Positions 9,009-17,287 of a stretch of 38,922 bases of DNA are shown piece by piece (the stretch's first letter is position 1; each line of letters opens with the position of its first letter). The notes under the pieces are model-generated. The model searched no databases and was not told the origin of the DNA. It worked only from the letters and a program-made list of their open reading frames with translations. Position numbers and translations under genes: made by a program. This DNA comes from Streptomyces sp. YIM 98790 (lineage in GTDB: Bacteria > Actinomycetota > Actinomycetes > Streptomycetales > Streptomycetaceae), in contig NZ_WTLH01000034.1 in NCBI RefSeq assembly GCF_011421595.1, positions 1 through 38,922 on the forward strand, written 5' to 3'.

Positions 9009-10430
9009 ATGAAGCAGACCACCACACCGCCGGAGAGCGGCGGCCAGGCAGCACTGCCCACGGCCGGGTCCGCCGGCGCGGGCACCGGCGCCGCCGACGA
9101 CGGCGGAGACCGCAGCGGGCGCGGAGACGACCGCGGGGGCGGGGGCGCGCCGCGCCGGGGCCGCCTCACCGACGCCTTCACCGAGAGCGACCGCGCCAAG
9201 CAGCGCGCCCTGCGGCGGATGAAGACCCTCGCCACCGGACTGCTGCTGCTCGTCGCGGTGATCTACGCCCTGGCCACCTGGGCCGAACGCAGCGGCGCCG
9301 GAGCCTGGGCGGGCTACGTGGCGGCCGGCGCCGAGGCCGGCATGGTGGGCGCGCTGGCCGACTGGTTCGCCGTCACCGCCCTGTTCCGCCACCCGCTCGG
9401 CCTGCGCATCCCGCACACCGCGATCATCCCCACCAAGAAGGACCAGCTCGGCGAATCGCTCGGCGACTTCGTCGGCGAGAACTTCCTCTCCGAACAGGTG
9501 ATCCGGGAGCGGCTCCGCTCCGTCGACCTCGCCCGGCGGCTCGGCGACTGGCTCTCCCGGCCCGAGAACGCCGACCGCGTCACCGGCGAACTCGCCTCCG
9601 CACTGCGCGGCGGCCTCACCGTGCTGCGCGACACCGACGTGCAGGCCATCGTCGGCGAGGCCATCACCCGCCGTGCCGAGGCCGCGCGGTTCGCCCCCCG
9701 GCTCGGCGACCTCCTCGCCCGCACGGTGGCGGGCGGCGGCCACCACCGCGCCGTCGACCTGTTCTGCGCCAAGGCCCACGGATGGCTGGTCCACCACCGG
9801 GACACGGTGATGGAGGCCGTCGAGGGCGGCGCCCCCGGCTGGACCCCCCGTTTCGTGGACCGCCGCATCGGCGAACGCGTCTACCGGGAGCTGCTGCGCT
9901 TCACCGCCGAGATGCGTGACCAGCCCGGCCACCCGGCCCGCGGCGCCCTGGACCGCTTCCTCACCGACCTCGCCGAGCAGCTGCGCACCGACCCGGAGAC
10001 CCAGCAGCGCGTCGAACGCCTCAAGAGCGAGCTCCTGCACCGCCCGGAGATCCAGGACGTCATCTCCTCGGCCTGGACGTCCGTGCGGGCCATGCTGCTC
10101 ACCGCGGCCGACGACGAGCGCAGCGCGCTGCGGCTGCGCGCCCGGGCCTCGGTGCTCTCCCTGGGCGGCCGGCTGTCCGAGGACGACCGGCTGCGCGCCA
10201 AGCTCGACGGCTGGGTGGCGGACGCCGCGGTGCACGTGGTCGGCGGCTACCGTCGCGAGATCACCCGCCTGATCACCGACACCGTCGCCGCCTGGGACGC
10301 CCGGCACACCTCCCGCAAGATCGAGCTGCACATCGGCCGCGATCTCCAGTTCATCCGCCTCAACGGCACCATCATCGGCGCCCTGGCCGGCCTCCTCATC
10401 CACACCCTCACCCACACCCTCGGCGGCTGA
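9009..10430 (+). CDS. DUF445 family membrane protein
   Basis: A 473-residue protein. ATG 9009 is preferred because AGGTGA sits at good distance; GTG 9000 is the alternative. A Gly/Asp-rich N-terminal tail (about 1-65) is followed by a transmembrane helix (about 77-95), a second hydrophobic segment containing GMVGALADWFAVTALFRHP (typical of DUF445/YjiN), a long helical region, and a C-terminal transmembrane helix (TIIGALAGLLIHTL). The biochemical function of DUF445 proteins is not known. It is followed closely by tRNA-Leu. Confidence 0.88.
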   Translation: MKQTTTPPESGGQAALPTAGSAGAGTGAADDGGDRSGRGDDRGGGGAPRRGRLTDAFTESDRAKQRALRRMKTLATGLLLLVAVIYALATWAERSGAGAWAGYVAAGAEAGMVGALADWFAVTALFRHPLGLRIPHTAIIPTKKDQLGESLGDFVGENFLSEQVIRERLRSVDLARRLGDWLSRPENADRVTGELASALRGGLTVLRDTDVQAIVGEAITRRAEAARFAPRLGDLLARTVAGGGHHRAVDLFCAKAHGWLVHHRDTVMEAVEGGAPGWTPRFVDRRIGERVYRELLRFTAEMRDQPGHPARGALDRFLTDLAEQLRTDPETQQRVERLKSELLHRPEIQDVISSAWTSVRAMLLTAADDERSALRLRARASVLSLGGRLSEDDRLRAKLDGWVADAAVHVVGGYRREITRLITDTVAAWDARHTSRKIELHIGRDLQFIRLNGTIIGALAGLLIHTLTHTLGG

Positions 10431-10502
10431 CCCGGCCGCGGCTCCCCACGGCCGGGACCCGGTGCCGGGCAGGCGGCTATCATCGAGCAGCAGCAACAGG
10501 CG

Positions 10503-10589
10503 GCGGCCGTGGTGGAACTGGCAGTCACGTTGCGTTTAGGTCGCAATGGGCGCAAGCCCGTGAGGGTTCGAATCCCTCCGGCCGCACCA
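10503..10589 (+). tRNA. tRNA-Leu (anticodon UAG)
   Basis: An 87-nt class II tRNA. Acceptor strand GCGGCCG at 10503 pairs with CGGCCGC at 10579-10585. The anticodon stem TTGCG/CGCAA encloses a loop with TAG, the long variable arm is TGGGC-GCAA-GCCCG, the T arm is GAGGG-TTCGAAT-CCCTC, and CCA is encoded. It is intact and its 3' end is not duplicated elsewhere in the window, so it is not the attachment site of the neighbouring elements. Confidence 0.95.
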
Positions 10590-10590
10590 G

Positions 10591-10622
10591 GGAAGCCCCG
10601 GAGCCGGTGGCCCGGGGCTTCC
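10591..10622 (+). terminator. Terminator hairpin after tRNA-Leu
   Basis: A perfect 11-bp inverted repeat GGAAGCCCCGG / CCGGGGCTTCC with a 10-base loop lies one base after the tRNA CCA end and is followed by GGTTTG. Confidence 0.8.
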
Positions 10623-10717
10623 GGTTTGCCGGGCGGGCCGGGCGTGGCGGAGGGCGAGGGCGGGATAGCGTGGGGGCGTCGGCTGTAACTTCCCTCTCCC
10701 TGTGGAGGAACTGAGCG

Positions 10718-11149
10718 ATGGCAACCACGCGCACCGCGACTACCAACTGGAACGGGCCCCTGATCGGCGGCGCCGGCAAGGTCGAGCTGGAGTCGTCGGG
10801 GCTCGGCAGCTACGACGTCACCTGGCCCTCCCGGGCCGAGGAGCCGGACGGCCGGACCAGCCCCGAGGAACTGATCGCGGCCGCCCACTCCTCCTGCTAC
10901 TCGATGGCCTTCTCGGCCGGCCTGGCCAAGGCCGGCACCCCGCCGGAGTCCCTGGAGGTCCAGGCGGCGGTGACCTTCCAGCCCGGTGAGGGCATCACCG
11001 GCATCGTGCTGAAGGTCAAGGCCCGCATCCCGGGCATCAGCGAGGAGGACTTCCGGCAGGCGGCCGAGATGGCCAAGGAGAACTGCCCGGTCAGCAAGGC
11101 GCTCAAGGCGGTGCCGATCAGCCTGGAGAGCGCCGAGCTGCTGAGCTGA
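10718..11149 (+). CDS. OsmC family peroxiredoxin
   Basis: A 143-residue protein starting at ATG 10718 with GGAGGAA eight bases upstream. The two redox Cys residues of the OsmC subgroup are present: Cys60 in AAHSSCYSMAFS and Cys123 in ENCPVSKAL. The family reduces organic hydroperoxides, working as a cytosolic homodimer with active sites at the interface. The 3' end overlaps the convergent cbtA by 32 bp. Confidence 0.92.
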   Translation: MATTRTATTNWNGPLIGGAGKVELESSGLGSYDVTWPSRAEEPDGRTSPEELIAAAHSSCYSMAFSAGLAKAGTPPESLEVQAAVTFQPGEGITGIVLKVKARIPGISEEDFRQAAEMAKENCPVSKALKAVPISLESAELLS

Positions 11150-11969
11150 CCGAGCCGGCCGCCGAGCCGGTCGCCGAGCCGGCCGCCGGGGCGGTATCAG
11201 CGGCGGCACGGCTGGCTGGGTCGTAGCGCAGGCCCAGCCAGCCGAACGCCGCGCCCAGTGCCGCCCACAGCACCGCGTGCCCGGCGAACGACAGCAGCCG
11301 GAAGTCCCACAGCAGGGCGGCCGGCACGTCGACCGGGTCCGGATTGGGGGGCAGCGCGAACAGCAGCGTGACGGTGGCCAGCAGCACCAGCGCCACCGCC
11401 AGATGACGCACCGGCGCCGGGCGGGCAGCCAGCCGCCGGTGCAGCCGCCAGGCGGCGGCCGTGCCGGCAACCCCCAGGAACATGGCGGCCAGCCACAGCA
11501 GTTGCCGGTCGCCGACGGTCCCGGCGTCTCCCACACCGGGCGGATTGGCCGGATAGCGCAGCCCCGGCAGCAGGGACAGGGCCAGGAATCCCGCGCCCGC
11601 CAGGGCGAGCGCGCGCGTCCAGTGGTCGCCCCCGGACAGCGCGGTCCGCCGGTGCAGCAGGGCGTAGCCGATGCCGAAGAAGACGCCCAGCGCCAGCCCG
11701 GTGACCACGGCCGTGACGACCAGTCCGAAGTGCTGCGTTCCCCGGCTGAAGACCTCCGTCTCGCCATGCGCGAGGGAGGCGGGCAGCGAGGCGGCGAGCG
11801 CGAGGGCCCGGCCCGCGTGGAGGCGTTCCTCCTCCAGGGCGATGGCCCGGTCCAGCAGCGGTCCTGCCACGAGCAGCGAGAACAGCCCCGAGAGCAGCCC
11901 GGCCAGCCCGCCCGCGGCCAGGCCGCGGACGAGCAGGGGCAGCACCGGGGACGGTGCCGACGACGTCAT
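11118..11969 (-). CDS. cbtA: CbtA family cobalt transporter subunit
   Basis: A 283-residue integral membrane protein with about six hydrophobic segments (for example LAAGGLAGLLSGLFSLLVAG near the start and AVLWAALGAAFGWLGL near the end). The start is ATG 11969 with GGAGAGGA upstream. The length and the RGLAAGGLAG start suit CbtA, the predicted membrane partner of CbtB in B12-regulated cobalt uptake. It lies 22 bp downstream of cbtB in the same operon, under the cobalamin riboswitch. The C-terminal roughly 30 residues are low-complexity Ala/Ser/Gly and overlap the 3' end of osmC. Confidence 0.85.
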   Translation of the reverse strand: MTSSAPSPVLPLLVRGLAAGGLAGLLSGLFSLLVAGPLLDRAIALEEERLHAGRALALAASLPASLAHGETEVFSRGTQHFGLVVTAVVTGLALGVFFGIGYALLHRRTALSGGDHWTRALALAGAGFLALSLLPGLRYPANPPGVGDAGTVGDRQLLWLAAMFLGVAGTAAAWRLHRRLAARPAPVRHLAVALVLLATVTLLFALPPNPDPVDVPAALLWDFRLLSFAGHAVLWAALGAAFGWLGLRYDPASRAAADTAPAAGSATGSAAGSVSSAARRSPG

Positions 11970-11991
11970 ATGCGGTTGTCCTCTCCCGTGT

Positions 11992-12216
11992 TCAGTGGCA
12001 GGGAGCGCCGAACAGATGACGGCCGTCGTGGGAGAACTCGTGCAGATAGTCGCCGGTCGCGGCGATGGCCTGGCCGTTGTCGAAGAAGACCGCCCACAGG
12101 GCGAGCAGGGCGACAACGGCGGCGACGGCCGCGATGCTCCAGTCCCGGGCCGAACGGACGGACGCGTCGGCGGGAGCGGCCGGAGCGGCGGCCGGGTCGA
12201 GGGTGTGCTCGGACAT
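11992..12216 (-). CDS. cbtB: CbtB family cobalt transporter subunit
   Basis: A 74-residue protein with a single transmembrane helix (about 27-47; AAVAAVVALLALWAVFF) and the family's His-rich C terminus, HEFSHDGRHLFGAPCH, with four His and one Cys to bind metal. The start is ATG 12216 behind a strong AGGAGGAGGT site. It works with CbtA in the membrane. It is the first gene after the cobalamin riboswitch. Confidence 0.9.
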   Translation of the reverse strand: MSEHTLDPAAAPAAPADASVRSARDWSIAAVAAVVALLALWAVFFDNGQAIAATGDYLHEFSHDGRHLFGAPCH

Positions 12217-12257
12217 CCCTACCTCCTCCTGGGGTTTCCACGCCCCATGGATGGGAG

Positions 12258-12380
12258 AGCGACGGGTCAGTTCCTGGCTTCCGGACGGGTCGGGCTGGCC
12301 GGCAATGCCGGTGCCGTGCCGTCCGGTCACAGTGGCGGGACCGCCCCGGTTCTGCACCGGGTTCCTGAGGGACCGTCGCC
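12258..12380 (-). promoter_or_regulatory. Cobalamin (B12) riboswitch
   Basis: Read on the minus strand, the leader of cbtB shows the conserved cobalamin riboswitch core. GGAACCCGGTGCAGAACCGG is followed by GCGGTCCCGCCACTGT (B12 box around 12329-12344), a variable arm, then GGAAGCCAGGAACTGACC. A closing P1 helix GCGACGG/CCGTCGC joins 12373-12379 to 12259-12265. High adenosylcobalamin should switch off cbtBA. The distance to the ATG (about 40 bases) suits control at translation. Confidence 0.9.
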
Positions 12381-12488
12381 TCGGTATGAACATATGGCCC
12401 CATGAGCGTGGCAGGCCGCCCCGGCGGCGTCAACGTGGCCTGTCACACGCCGTTCCGGGGTTTCGGCAGGAGCGGTGTGCGCATGTGC

Positions 12489-13646
12489 TCAGCGGTGCGG
12501 GAGGGGCCAGGAGGGGCCTTCGGGGGAGTCGAGCCACAGCGTCTGGCGCGGCCCGTCCACGGTGATGCCGAAGCGCTGCGGCTCCGGGTGGCCGGCGGCG
12601 GCCCAGGCGTCGTGCAGCTCCTCCAGCCGCGCCCACAGCCGGCGCGGGCCCGCCTCCTCCACCTGCCCGTCGCGGTGCAGCCGGGCGGTGGAGCCGTCGG
12701 CGGCCCGCAGGCAGACAAGGGTCGGGGCGGTGCCCTCGGGGTCGGGGTCGCGCCGCCAGTCGAGGTCCGGTTCCAGCAGGCTCAGCAGGAAGCGGAAGGC
12801 GTCGTCGTCCATGGCCGTGGCGCCCAGCGCCGTCGGGCGGGCATCGGCCGGTCCGGGCTCGGCGGGGGCGGCGGCCGGGACGCGTCCGGCGGCCGCGGCG
12901 GTGCTGCGCAGCGGCATGAACCAGGCGCCGGAGAGGAACCGGCCCCGGGCCTGCTCCGGTCCGGTGCGGCGCAGCCGGGCCACGGCATTGCCCAGCGGGG
13001 TCACCACCAGGCCGTCCTCGGTGAGCTGCCGCAGCCAGGGGAGGGGAACGGCGTCGACCCGGCAGGTGCCGATGATCCGGTCGTAGGGGGCGCTCTCCGG
13101 CCAGCCGAGCGCGCCGTCGCCGGTGAGCACGGCGGGGTGGTAGCCGGCCCCGGCGAGGTGGGCGCGGGCCGCGGCGGTGAGCTCGGGGGTGATGTCGATG
13201 CTGGTGACGCCGGTGTCGCCGAGGCGGTGGGCGAGCAGGGCCGCGTTGTAGCCGGTTCCGGTGCCGATCTCCAGCACCCGCTGCCCGTCGGCGGTCTTCA
13301 GCTGGTGCAGCATGTCCGCCATCAGCGAGGGCTGTGAGCTGGAGGAGGTGGGCTCGCCGCCGACCCTGCGGGTGACCAGGGCGTTGTCCGAGTGCACGCC
13401 GCGCAGCCAGAGGCCGGGCCGCCGCTCGCGGGAGATCTTCAGACCGGAGGGGTCGTAGTAGTACGGCACGAAGAGGTGCCGGGGCACGGCCCGGAAGGCG
13501 GCCCGCCAGGCCGGGTCGGGCAGACAGCCGGCGTCCTCCAGGGCGGCCGTCATCTCCTCCCGCAGCCGCTCCGCCTGCTGTTCGATCCCCGGGGCGGGCT
13601 CCGCGTCCGCCCCGGCCCGCTCCTCGATTCCCGTGCCCTGGTTCAC
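12489..13646 (-). CDS. PCMT-type methyltransferase, possibly of an ATP-grasp RiPP system
   Basis: A 385-residue SAM methyltransferase starting at GTG 13646. An N-terminal segment FRAVPRHLFVPYYYDP and SSSSQPSLMADMLHQL match the protein-L-isoaspartate O-methyltransferase family. VLEIGTGTGYNAALLA is the SAM-binding motif I. A C-terminal extension of about 150 residues (after residue 230) makes it longer than ordinary PCMT (about 220) and fits the variants of streptomycete RiPP clusters (ATP-grasp/Tgm or FxLD type). No ATP-grasp ligase or precursor is visible beside it, so the RiPP link is only a resemblance. Confidence 0.75.
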   Translation of the reverse strand: MNQGTGIEERAGADAEPAPGIEQQAERLREEMTAALEDAGCLPDPAWRAAFRAVPRHLFVPYYYDPSGLKISRERRPGLWLRGVHSDNALVTRRVGGEPTSSSSQPSLMADMLHQLKTADGQRVLEIGTGTGYNAALLAHRLGDTGVTSIDITPELTAAARAHLAGAGYHPAVLTGDGALGWPESAPYDRIIGTCRVDAVPLPWLRQLTEDGLVVTPLGNAVARLRRTGPEQARGRFLSGAWFMPLRSTAAAAGRVPAAAPAEPGPADARPTALGATAMDDDAFRFLLSLLEPDLDWRRDPDPEGTAPTLVCLRAADGSTARLHRDGQVEEAGPRRLWARLEELHDAWAAAGHPEPQRFGITVDGPRQTLWLDSPEGPSWPLPHR

Positions 13647-13831
13647 GTCCTCACCCTTCGCCGGCCGTCAGGTATACGAGAACGGTGCCACGTATGCCCC
13701 ATATGCCGCACCCGGATAACCTCCGAACCGGCCAGTGACGCTCATCCGCCCGCCGGCCCCGCCCGCCACCCCCGTCCCTTCCTCCCCGGGCCTCACCGTG
13801 CCCGGCGGCGTCGTGCGAGAGGATGAGCGGC

Positions 13832-13851
13832 ATGAGCGTGGTGAAGATCAA
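13832..13851 (+). pseudogene. 5' piece of split ABM-family gene
   Basis: ATG 13832 begins the codons MSVVKI plus two bases of the next codon, then element A's sequence follows at AGAGACTG and a stop arrives after eight more codons. Joined to 25964-26074 and 32672-32867 it restores a 108-residue antibiotic-biosynthesis-monooxygenase-like protein without any frame break. This piece keeps the gene's native promoter and ribosome site. The split is the scar of element A's integration. Confidence 0.88.
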
Positions 13852-13874
13852 AGAGACTGTCAAGCCAGCCACAT
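13832..13874 (+). other. attL of element A
   Basis: The left junction. Gene sequence ending in ATCAA (13847-13851) meets element sequence. The same ATCAA occurs at the right junction (25959-25963). The P' arm 13852-13874 ends in AGCCACAT (13867-13874), the inverse of ATGTGGCT at 25939-25946. Both lie 16 bases from a dyad centre within the AA of ATCAA. Confidence 0.8.
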
Positions 13875-13901
13875 AGTCCCTTTGACCAGCTTGCCGCACC
13901 C

Positions 13902-13932
13902 GCCGCCGTCCGTCGTTCACCGCGACGGCGGC
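13902..13932. other. Hairpin near the left end of element A
   Basis: GCCGCCGTC (13902-13910) and GACGGCGGC (13924-13932) form a perfect 9-bp stem with a 13-base loop, 50 bp inside attL. It could be a terminator shielding the element from transcription of the host gene, but has no T tract. Apart from this and the att arm, I see nothing in 13852-14059. Confidence 0.4.
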
Positions 13933-14059
13933 CGGACTCCGATCCGCGCTTCTGCCGTCATGGCCGGGCGTGGGTACCGTCTCCTTGATGTCTCCGGTTC
14001 TGCCGTCTGCCTCGGTGTGGCCGGGGGAGTGGTCACCAGGTGTGGGGAGCTGATGCGGT

Positions 14060-14968
14060 GTGGCGCCTGACCATGCCCAGGAATTCACGTCCGCCATGGC
14101 GGTTCGCGTGCTGCGCAACGCCTGCCGGACGGCCGGTCTGAGCAGCGATGACGCAGAACTGATCCGCTTCGGCGAGAACGCCCTGTTCCGCCTGGCCCGG
14201 CACCCGGTCATCGTCCGCATCGCACGGTCCGCCGACTATCTGCCCTCGGTGCGGCGTGAGGTCCAGGTCTCCGGATGGCTGGCCCGGGAGAGCTTTCCCG
14301 CCTCCCGCGTCCTGGAGGACATCGAACAGCCTCTTCTCGTCGAGAATCGCCCGGTGACCTTCTGGCATCTCATCCGGGAGGCGGACCGCAAGCCGACGTA
14401 CGCGGAGCTGGGCAGCGTCCTCCGGGATCTGCACGCCTTGGCGGTGCCGGCGGGCCTGGAGCTGCCGCCCGTCCAGCCCTTCGCCCGGACCGATCTGCGT
14501 GTCGAACGGATCACCGGAATACCGGAGGACGACCGGGAGTTCCTGCGCAAGCGTGGCCGGGAGTTGCGGGACCGGCTGGCGGAACTGTGGTTCGACTCAC
14601 GGCGCGGCCCCGTCCACGGTGACGCGCACGTGCAGAACCTCATGGTGAATCACACCGGTCAACCGGTCCTGATCGACTTCGAGGGCTTCTGCTTCGATCA
14701 CCCGGAGTGGGATCTGATGGTCACCGCGACCGAGCACCACAGCATGGGGTGGCAGACCCCGGAGCAGTACGCCGACTTCGTGCGCGCCTACGGGCGGGAT
14801 CTGGCCGACTGGCCCGGCTTCCCGGTCCTGCGGGGCATCCAGGAGTTCCAGATGACCACGTGGCTCATGCAGAACGTCGCAGAGAGTCCGGAGGTGGCGC
14901 AGGAGTACGCCCGGCGTATCGCCTCCCTGCGGGACGACGATGCGCCGCGCGACTGGCACCCGGCCTGA
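14060..14968 (+). CDS. APH-family phosphotransferase (element A cargo)
   Basis: A 302-residue kinase-fold protein. The Brenner-type catalytic loop HGDAHVQN is at about residues 186-193 and the metal-binding IDFEG at about 205-209, both intact. The N-lobe has FGENALFRL (nucleotide loop) and a VIVRIAR segment with the conserved basic residue. The family covers aminoglycoside kinases, choline kinases and homoserine kinases; the substrate cannot be told, so resistance should not be assumed. The start is GTG 14060 with GGGGAG 10 bases upstream; ATG 14096 is an alternative. It is the first gene inside attL. Confidence 0.8.
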   Translation: MAPDHAQEFTSAMAVRVLRNACRTAGLSSDDAELIRFGENALFRLARHPVIVRIARSADYLPSVRREVQVSGWLARESFPASRVLEDIEQPLLVENRPVTFWHLIREADRKPTYAELGSVLRDLHALAVPAGLELPPVQPFARTDLRVERITGIPEDDREFLRKRGRELRDRLAELWFDSRRGPVHGDAHVQNLMVNHTGQPVLIDFEGFCFDHPEWDLMVTATEHHSMGWQTPEQYADFVRAYGRDLADWPGFPVLRGIQEFQMTTWLMQNVAESPEVAQEYARRIASLRDDDAPRDWHPA

Positions 14969-14977
14969 CCGGCAGGA

Positions 14978-16348
14978 CTACTCGTCGTCCAGCTCGGCGA
15001 GAGCGACGCGCACCCGGTCGCCGAACTCCCGGACGGCGGGGTTGGCGGTGTGCGGGGAGACCTCCCGTTGGAAGTCGGTCACGTAGCGCTGGAAGCGTGT
15101 CGATTGCAACGCCTCGCCCGCCTCCAGTGCCAGCGTCGCCGTGTGCACGGCCGCGTCCAGGTCGCCGTTGAGCAACTGGCTTTGGGCCAGCACCATGCGG
15201 CAGAACCCGAGCGTCCGCGCGTACTTGGGATCGGTCAGCTCCACTGCCCGCTGGGCGAACTCGACAGCCTTCCGGCCTTCCCCGAGATCCCGGAAGCAGT
15301 GGCAGAACTCGCCGACGATCTCCGCTTCGTCCACATAGGCCAGCCAGTCCGGATCGTCTCCGGTGTCTGCCTGGTCGAAGTACCGTTCGGCCTCGTACAT
15401 GGCCCGGCCGGCTCCCGACGCATCGCGAACGGTGGACAGCGCGCGAGCCTCGTGAGCGGAGAACAGCGCCATGGCCCTGGGCGTGGCCCGGCCCTTGCCG
15501 CCCTCCACGGCGGCCCTGGCCAGCCGAACCGCCCTGGGGGCCTGGCCCAGATAGTTGGCCTGGTGGCTCATGTTGGCCAGGATGCGGGAACCCATCATCC
15601 GGTCGTCCACCACCTGTGTCAGCCGCAGCGTCGCCAGCAGATAGCGGTTGGCCAGGGTATGGCTGCCGGTGTCGTAGGCAGTCCAGGCGAGGAGCTGCGC
15701 TATCTCCGCTGCCGCGCCGAACAGTGCCGTGCCCACCCGTTCGCTGTAGTCGGCCCGCAGCAGTGGGAGCACGTCCTCGCGGAAGTAGTGCCGCAGCGGC
15801 CGGTGACCGTGACCGCCTCCGAACTTGAAGTCCAGATACATGAACATCTCGGCCGCCGTACGTACCGCGGCGACATCCCGCATGCCCACGCGGCGAGTGC
15901 TGCCGTTGCCTGCGGGTAGCCCGTCCGGCCGCGACACCAGCCATGACAGCACCGCCGAGTTGACCTCGCCCTCGGCCAGAAGTAAGCGGCTCTGCGCGTC
16001 GTCCTCCGGCTGGAGCTGGGTCAGCCCGTCGAAGATGCCGAGAGCCTCATTCAGCGTGCCCGCGTAACCGGCCCCCGTCACCGCTGGTCCGGGCAGGATG
16101 CCGGGGAAGCCGAGATCGGCCGGCTGCACCCGGCGCCCCAGCTTCTCGCTCAACGCCTCGGCGAGGAAACCGGCGGTCTGGGGCTGAATCCCGCTGCCAT
16201 CAAGCCAACGCTGCACCGACACATGCGTCGTGCCGACATGCGCGCCGCGTCGCCTGGCGACATCGCATACCCGCTTGGCCAGCCCCTTGTTCGACACTCC
16301 GGCCTCGGCCATGAGCCGGGCCAGCCGGGTATTCGGCTCCCTGGTCAT
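14978..16348 (-). CDS. XRE-type regulator with TPR-like domain
   Basis: A 456-residue protein. The N terminus (about 5-75) carries a helix-turn-helix resembling the XRE fold (LARLMAEAGVSNKGLAKRV ... VSVQRWLDG). The rest is an all-helical TPR-like repeat array (ANRYLLATLRLTQVV, AVEFAQRAVEL and AVHTATLALEAGE are repeat units). This architecture is common in Streptomyces developmental regulators of the NsdA type. It is divergent from the ATPase gene across a 217-bp region with inverted repeats, so it probably controls that pair and itself. Convergent with the APH gene, 9 bp apart. Confidence 0.82.
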   Translation of the reverse strand: MTREPNTRLARLMAEAGVSNKGLAKRVCDVARRRGAHVGTTHVSVQRWLDGSGIQPQTAGFLAEALSEKLGRRVQPADLGFPGILPGPAVTGAGYAGTLNEALGIFDGLTQLQPEDDAQSRLLLAEGEVNSAVLSWLVSRPDGLPAGNGSTRRVGMRDVAAVRTAAEMFMYLDFKFGGGHGHRPLRHYFREDVLPLLRADYSERVGTALFGAAAEIAQLLAWTAYDTGSHTLANRYLLATLRLTQVVDDRMMGSRILANMSHQANYLGQAPRAVRLARAAVEGGKGRATPRAMALFSAHEARALSTVRDASGAGRAMYEAERYFDQADTGDDPDWLAYVDEAEIVGEFCHCFRDLGEGRKAVEFAQRAVELTDPKYARTLGFCRMVLAQSQLLNGDLDAAVHTATLALEAGEALQSTRFQRYVTDFQREVSPHTANPAVREFGDRVRVALAELDDE

Positions 16349-16414
16349 GCTCCCCCCTGCGTCCAGTGGGATGACGCTAGGTGCTCATCCTGCCACGGAA
16401 GGCGCACCGCGTAA

Positions 16415-16459
16415 GGGGGTTCACTCACGAACCCCCACCCGCTTCCGCCGTGAACCCCC
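16415..16459. promoter_or_regulatory. Inverted-repeat operator region between regulator and ATPase
   Basis: GGGGGTTC (16415-16422) and GAACCCCC (16429-16436) are perfect inverses around a 6-base spacer. The longer arm GGGGGTTCAC (16415-16424) is again inverted as GTGAACCCCC at 16450-16459. Two overlapping dyads with the same half-site between divergent genes suggest cooperative binding, most likely by the XRE/TPR regulator. Candidate from position and symmetry only. Confidence 0.5.
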
Positions 16460-16565
16460 CTGTGCACATGGACCCCCTGGTGAACACTCCCGCCCGCGTG
16501 TTCCGGGCGGTGGACTGTTCTCCACAACGGCGGGGACGGGCCTCGCCGATGGCGAGGAGGACCCC

Positions 16566-17105
16566 ATGGAGCCGAGAGAGGATCAGGGACCACCGTCCGC
16601 GCATCTCGCACTGCTGGAGCCGGCCACCCTCGCGGCTGCCGAACGCTACCGCTCCATACTGCTGTTCGCCGACTCCGACGACACCTGCTTCGTCGCCCGC
16701 CGCATGGCACGGGAGACGGCCGCCGACTGGGGCCTTGCCCACCTGGCAGGTGACATGGCGCTGTGCGTCTCCGAACTCGTCGGCAACGCCGTGCTGCACG
16801 CCACCCCGGACGGACGCTCCACATCCGCCCCCGGCGACCGGCTTATCACCGTGGCCTTCCGCGCGTGGCCCAAGTGGCTGTTCATCGAGGTGTCCGACGA
16901 AGACAGCACCCCGCCCATGCTCCCGGTCGGCGAACTCATCCACCCCGGCACACCGGCCACCGAACCGGACGACCTGCTGCCCGACAGCGGACGTGGTCTC
17001 TTCCTCGTCCAGACCTTCGCCAACTCCGTGTGGTGGGCACCGCGCGACGACGGCGGCAAAAGCGTCTTCTGCCGCTTCGACCTCAAGCCGGACACCCACC
17101 GATGA
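16566..17105 (+). CDS. Histidine-kinase-like ATPase (anti-sigma-type ATP-binding protein)
   Basis: A 179-residue HATPase_c domain protein. The N box is CVSELVGNAVLHAT (Asn74), G1 is EVSDEDSTPP, and G2 is DSGRGLFLVQTFA. It resembles the RsbW/SpoIIAB-like ATPases abundant in Streptomyces, often paired with XRE regulators as in whiJ-like loci. The start is ATG 16566 behind GAGGAGG. A frame continuing into DUF7848 overlaps its stop, so the two may be co-transcribed. Its partner is unknown. Confidence 0.85.
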   Translation: MEPREDQGPPSAHLALLEPATLAAAERYRSILLFADSDDTCFVARRMARETAADWGLAHLAGDMALCVSELVGNAVLHATPDGRSTSAPGDRLITVAFRAWPKWLFIEVSDEDSTPPMLPVGELIHPGTPATEPDDLLPDSGRGLFLVQTFANSVWWAPRDDGGKSVFCRFDLKPDTHR

Positions 17106-17287
17106 CCGGCACCACGAACACCGGAGCAGCTACAGGCAGCCGCGCCCTGGGGTCGCGTGGATGGCTGCTCCGGCCCACGGCCGGCACCCGACTCGGGACC
17201 GGTCGACGGGTGGCCTCCCGCCCTCCGATCTCCCCTGGCCGGGAGGCCACCCGGAACCCTCCCCCCACAGAACAGCGAGCCGCACCC

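Noticed and set aside
8844..10496. Upstream extension of the SGNH hydrolase frame to about 1010 codons
   Set aside because: The extra part is antisense to the DUF445 gene and has no domain; the signal peptide begins at ATG 8843.
10503..10589. tRNA-Leu as attachment site of an integrated element
   Set aside because: The tRNA is intact, no 3'-end duplicate exists in the window, and both elements have well-defined ends in the ABM gene.
13832..13876. 14-codon ORF MSVVKIKETVKPAT as a possible peptide gene beside the RiPP-type methyltransferase
   Set aside because: Its first codons are the native start of the split ABM gene; the rest is element A's att arm read by chance.
13651..14220. 189-codon minus-strand ORF across the attL of element A
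   Set aside because: It spans the integration junction and the 5' end of the APH gene in antisense and has no ribosome site or family pattern.
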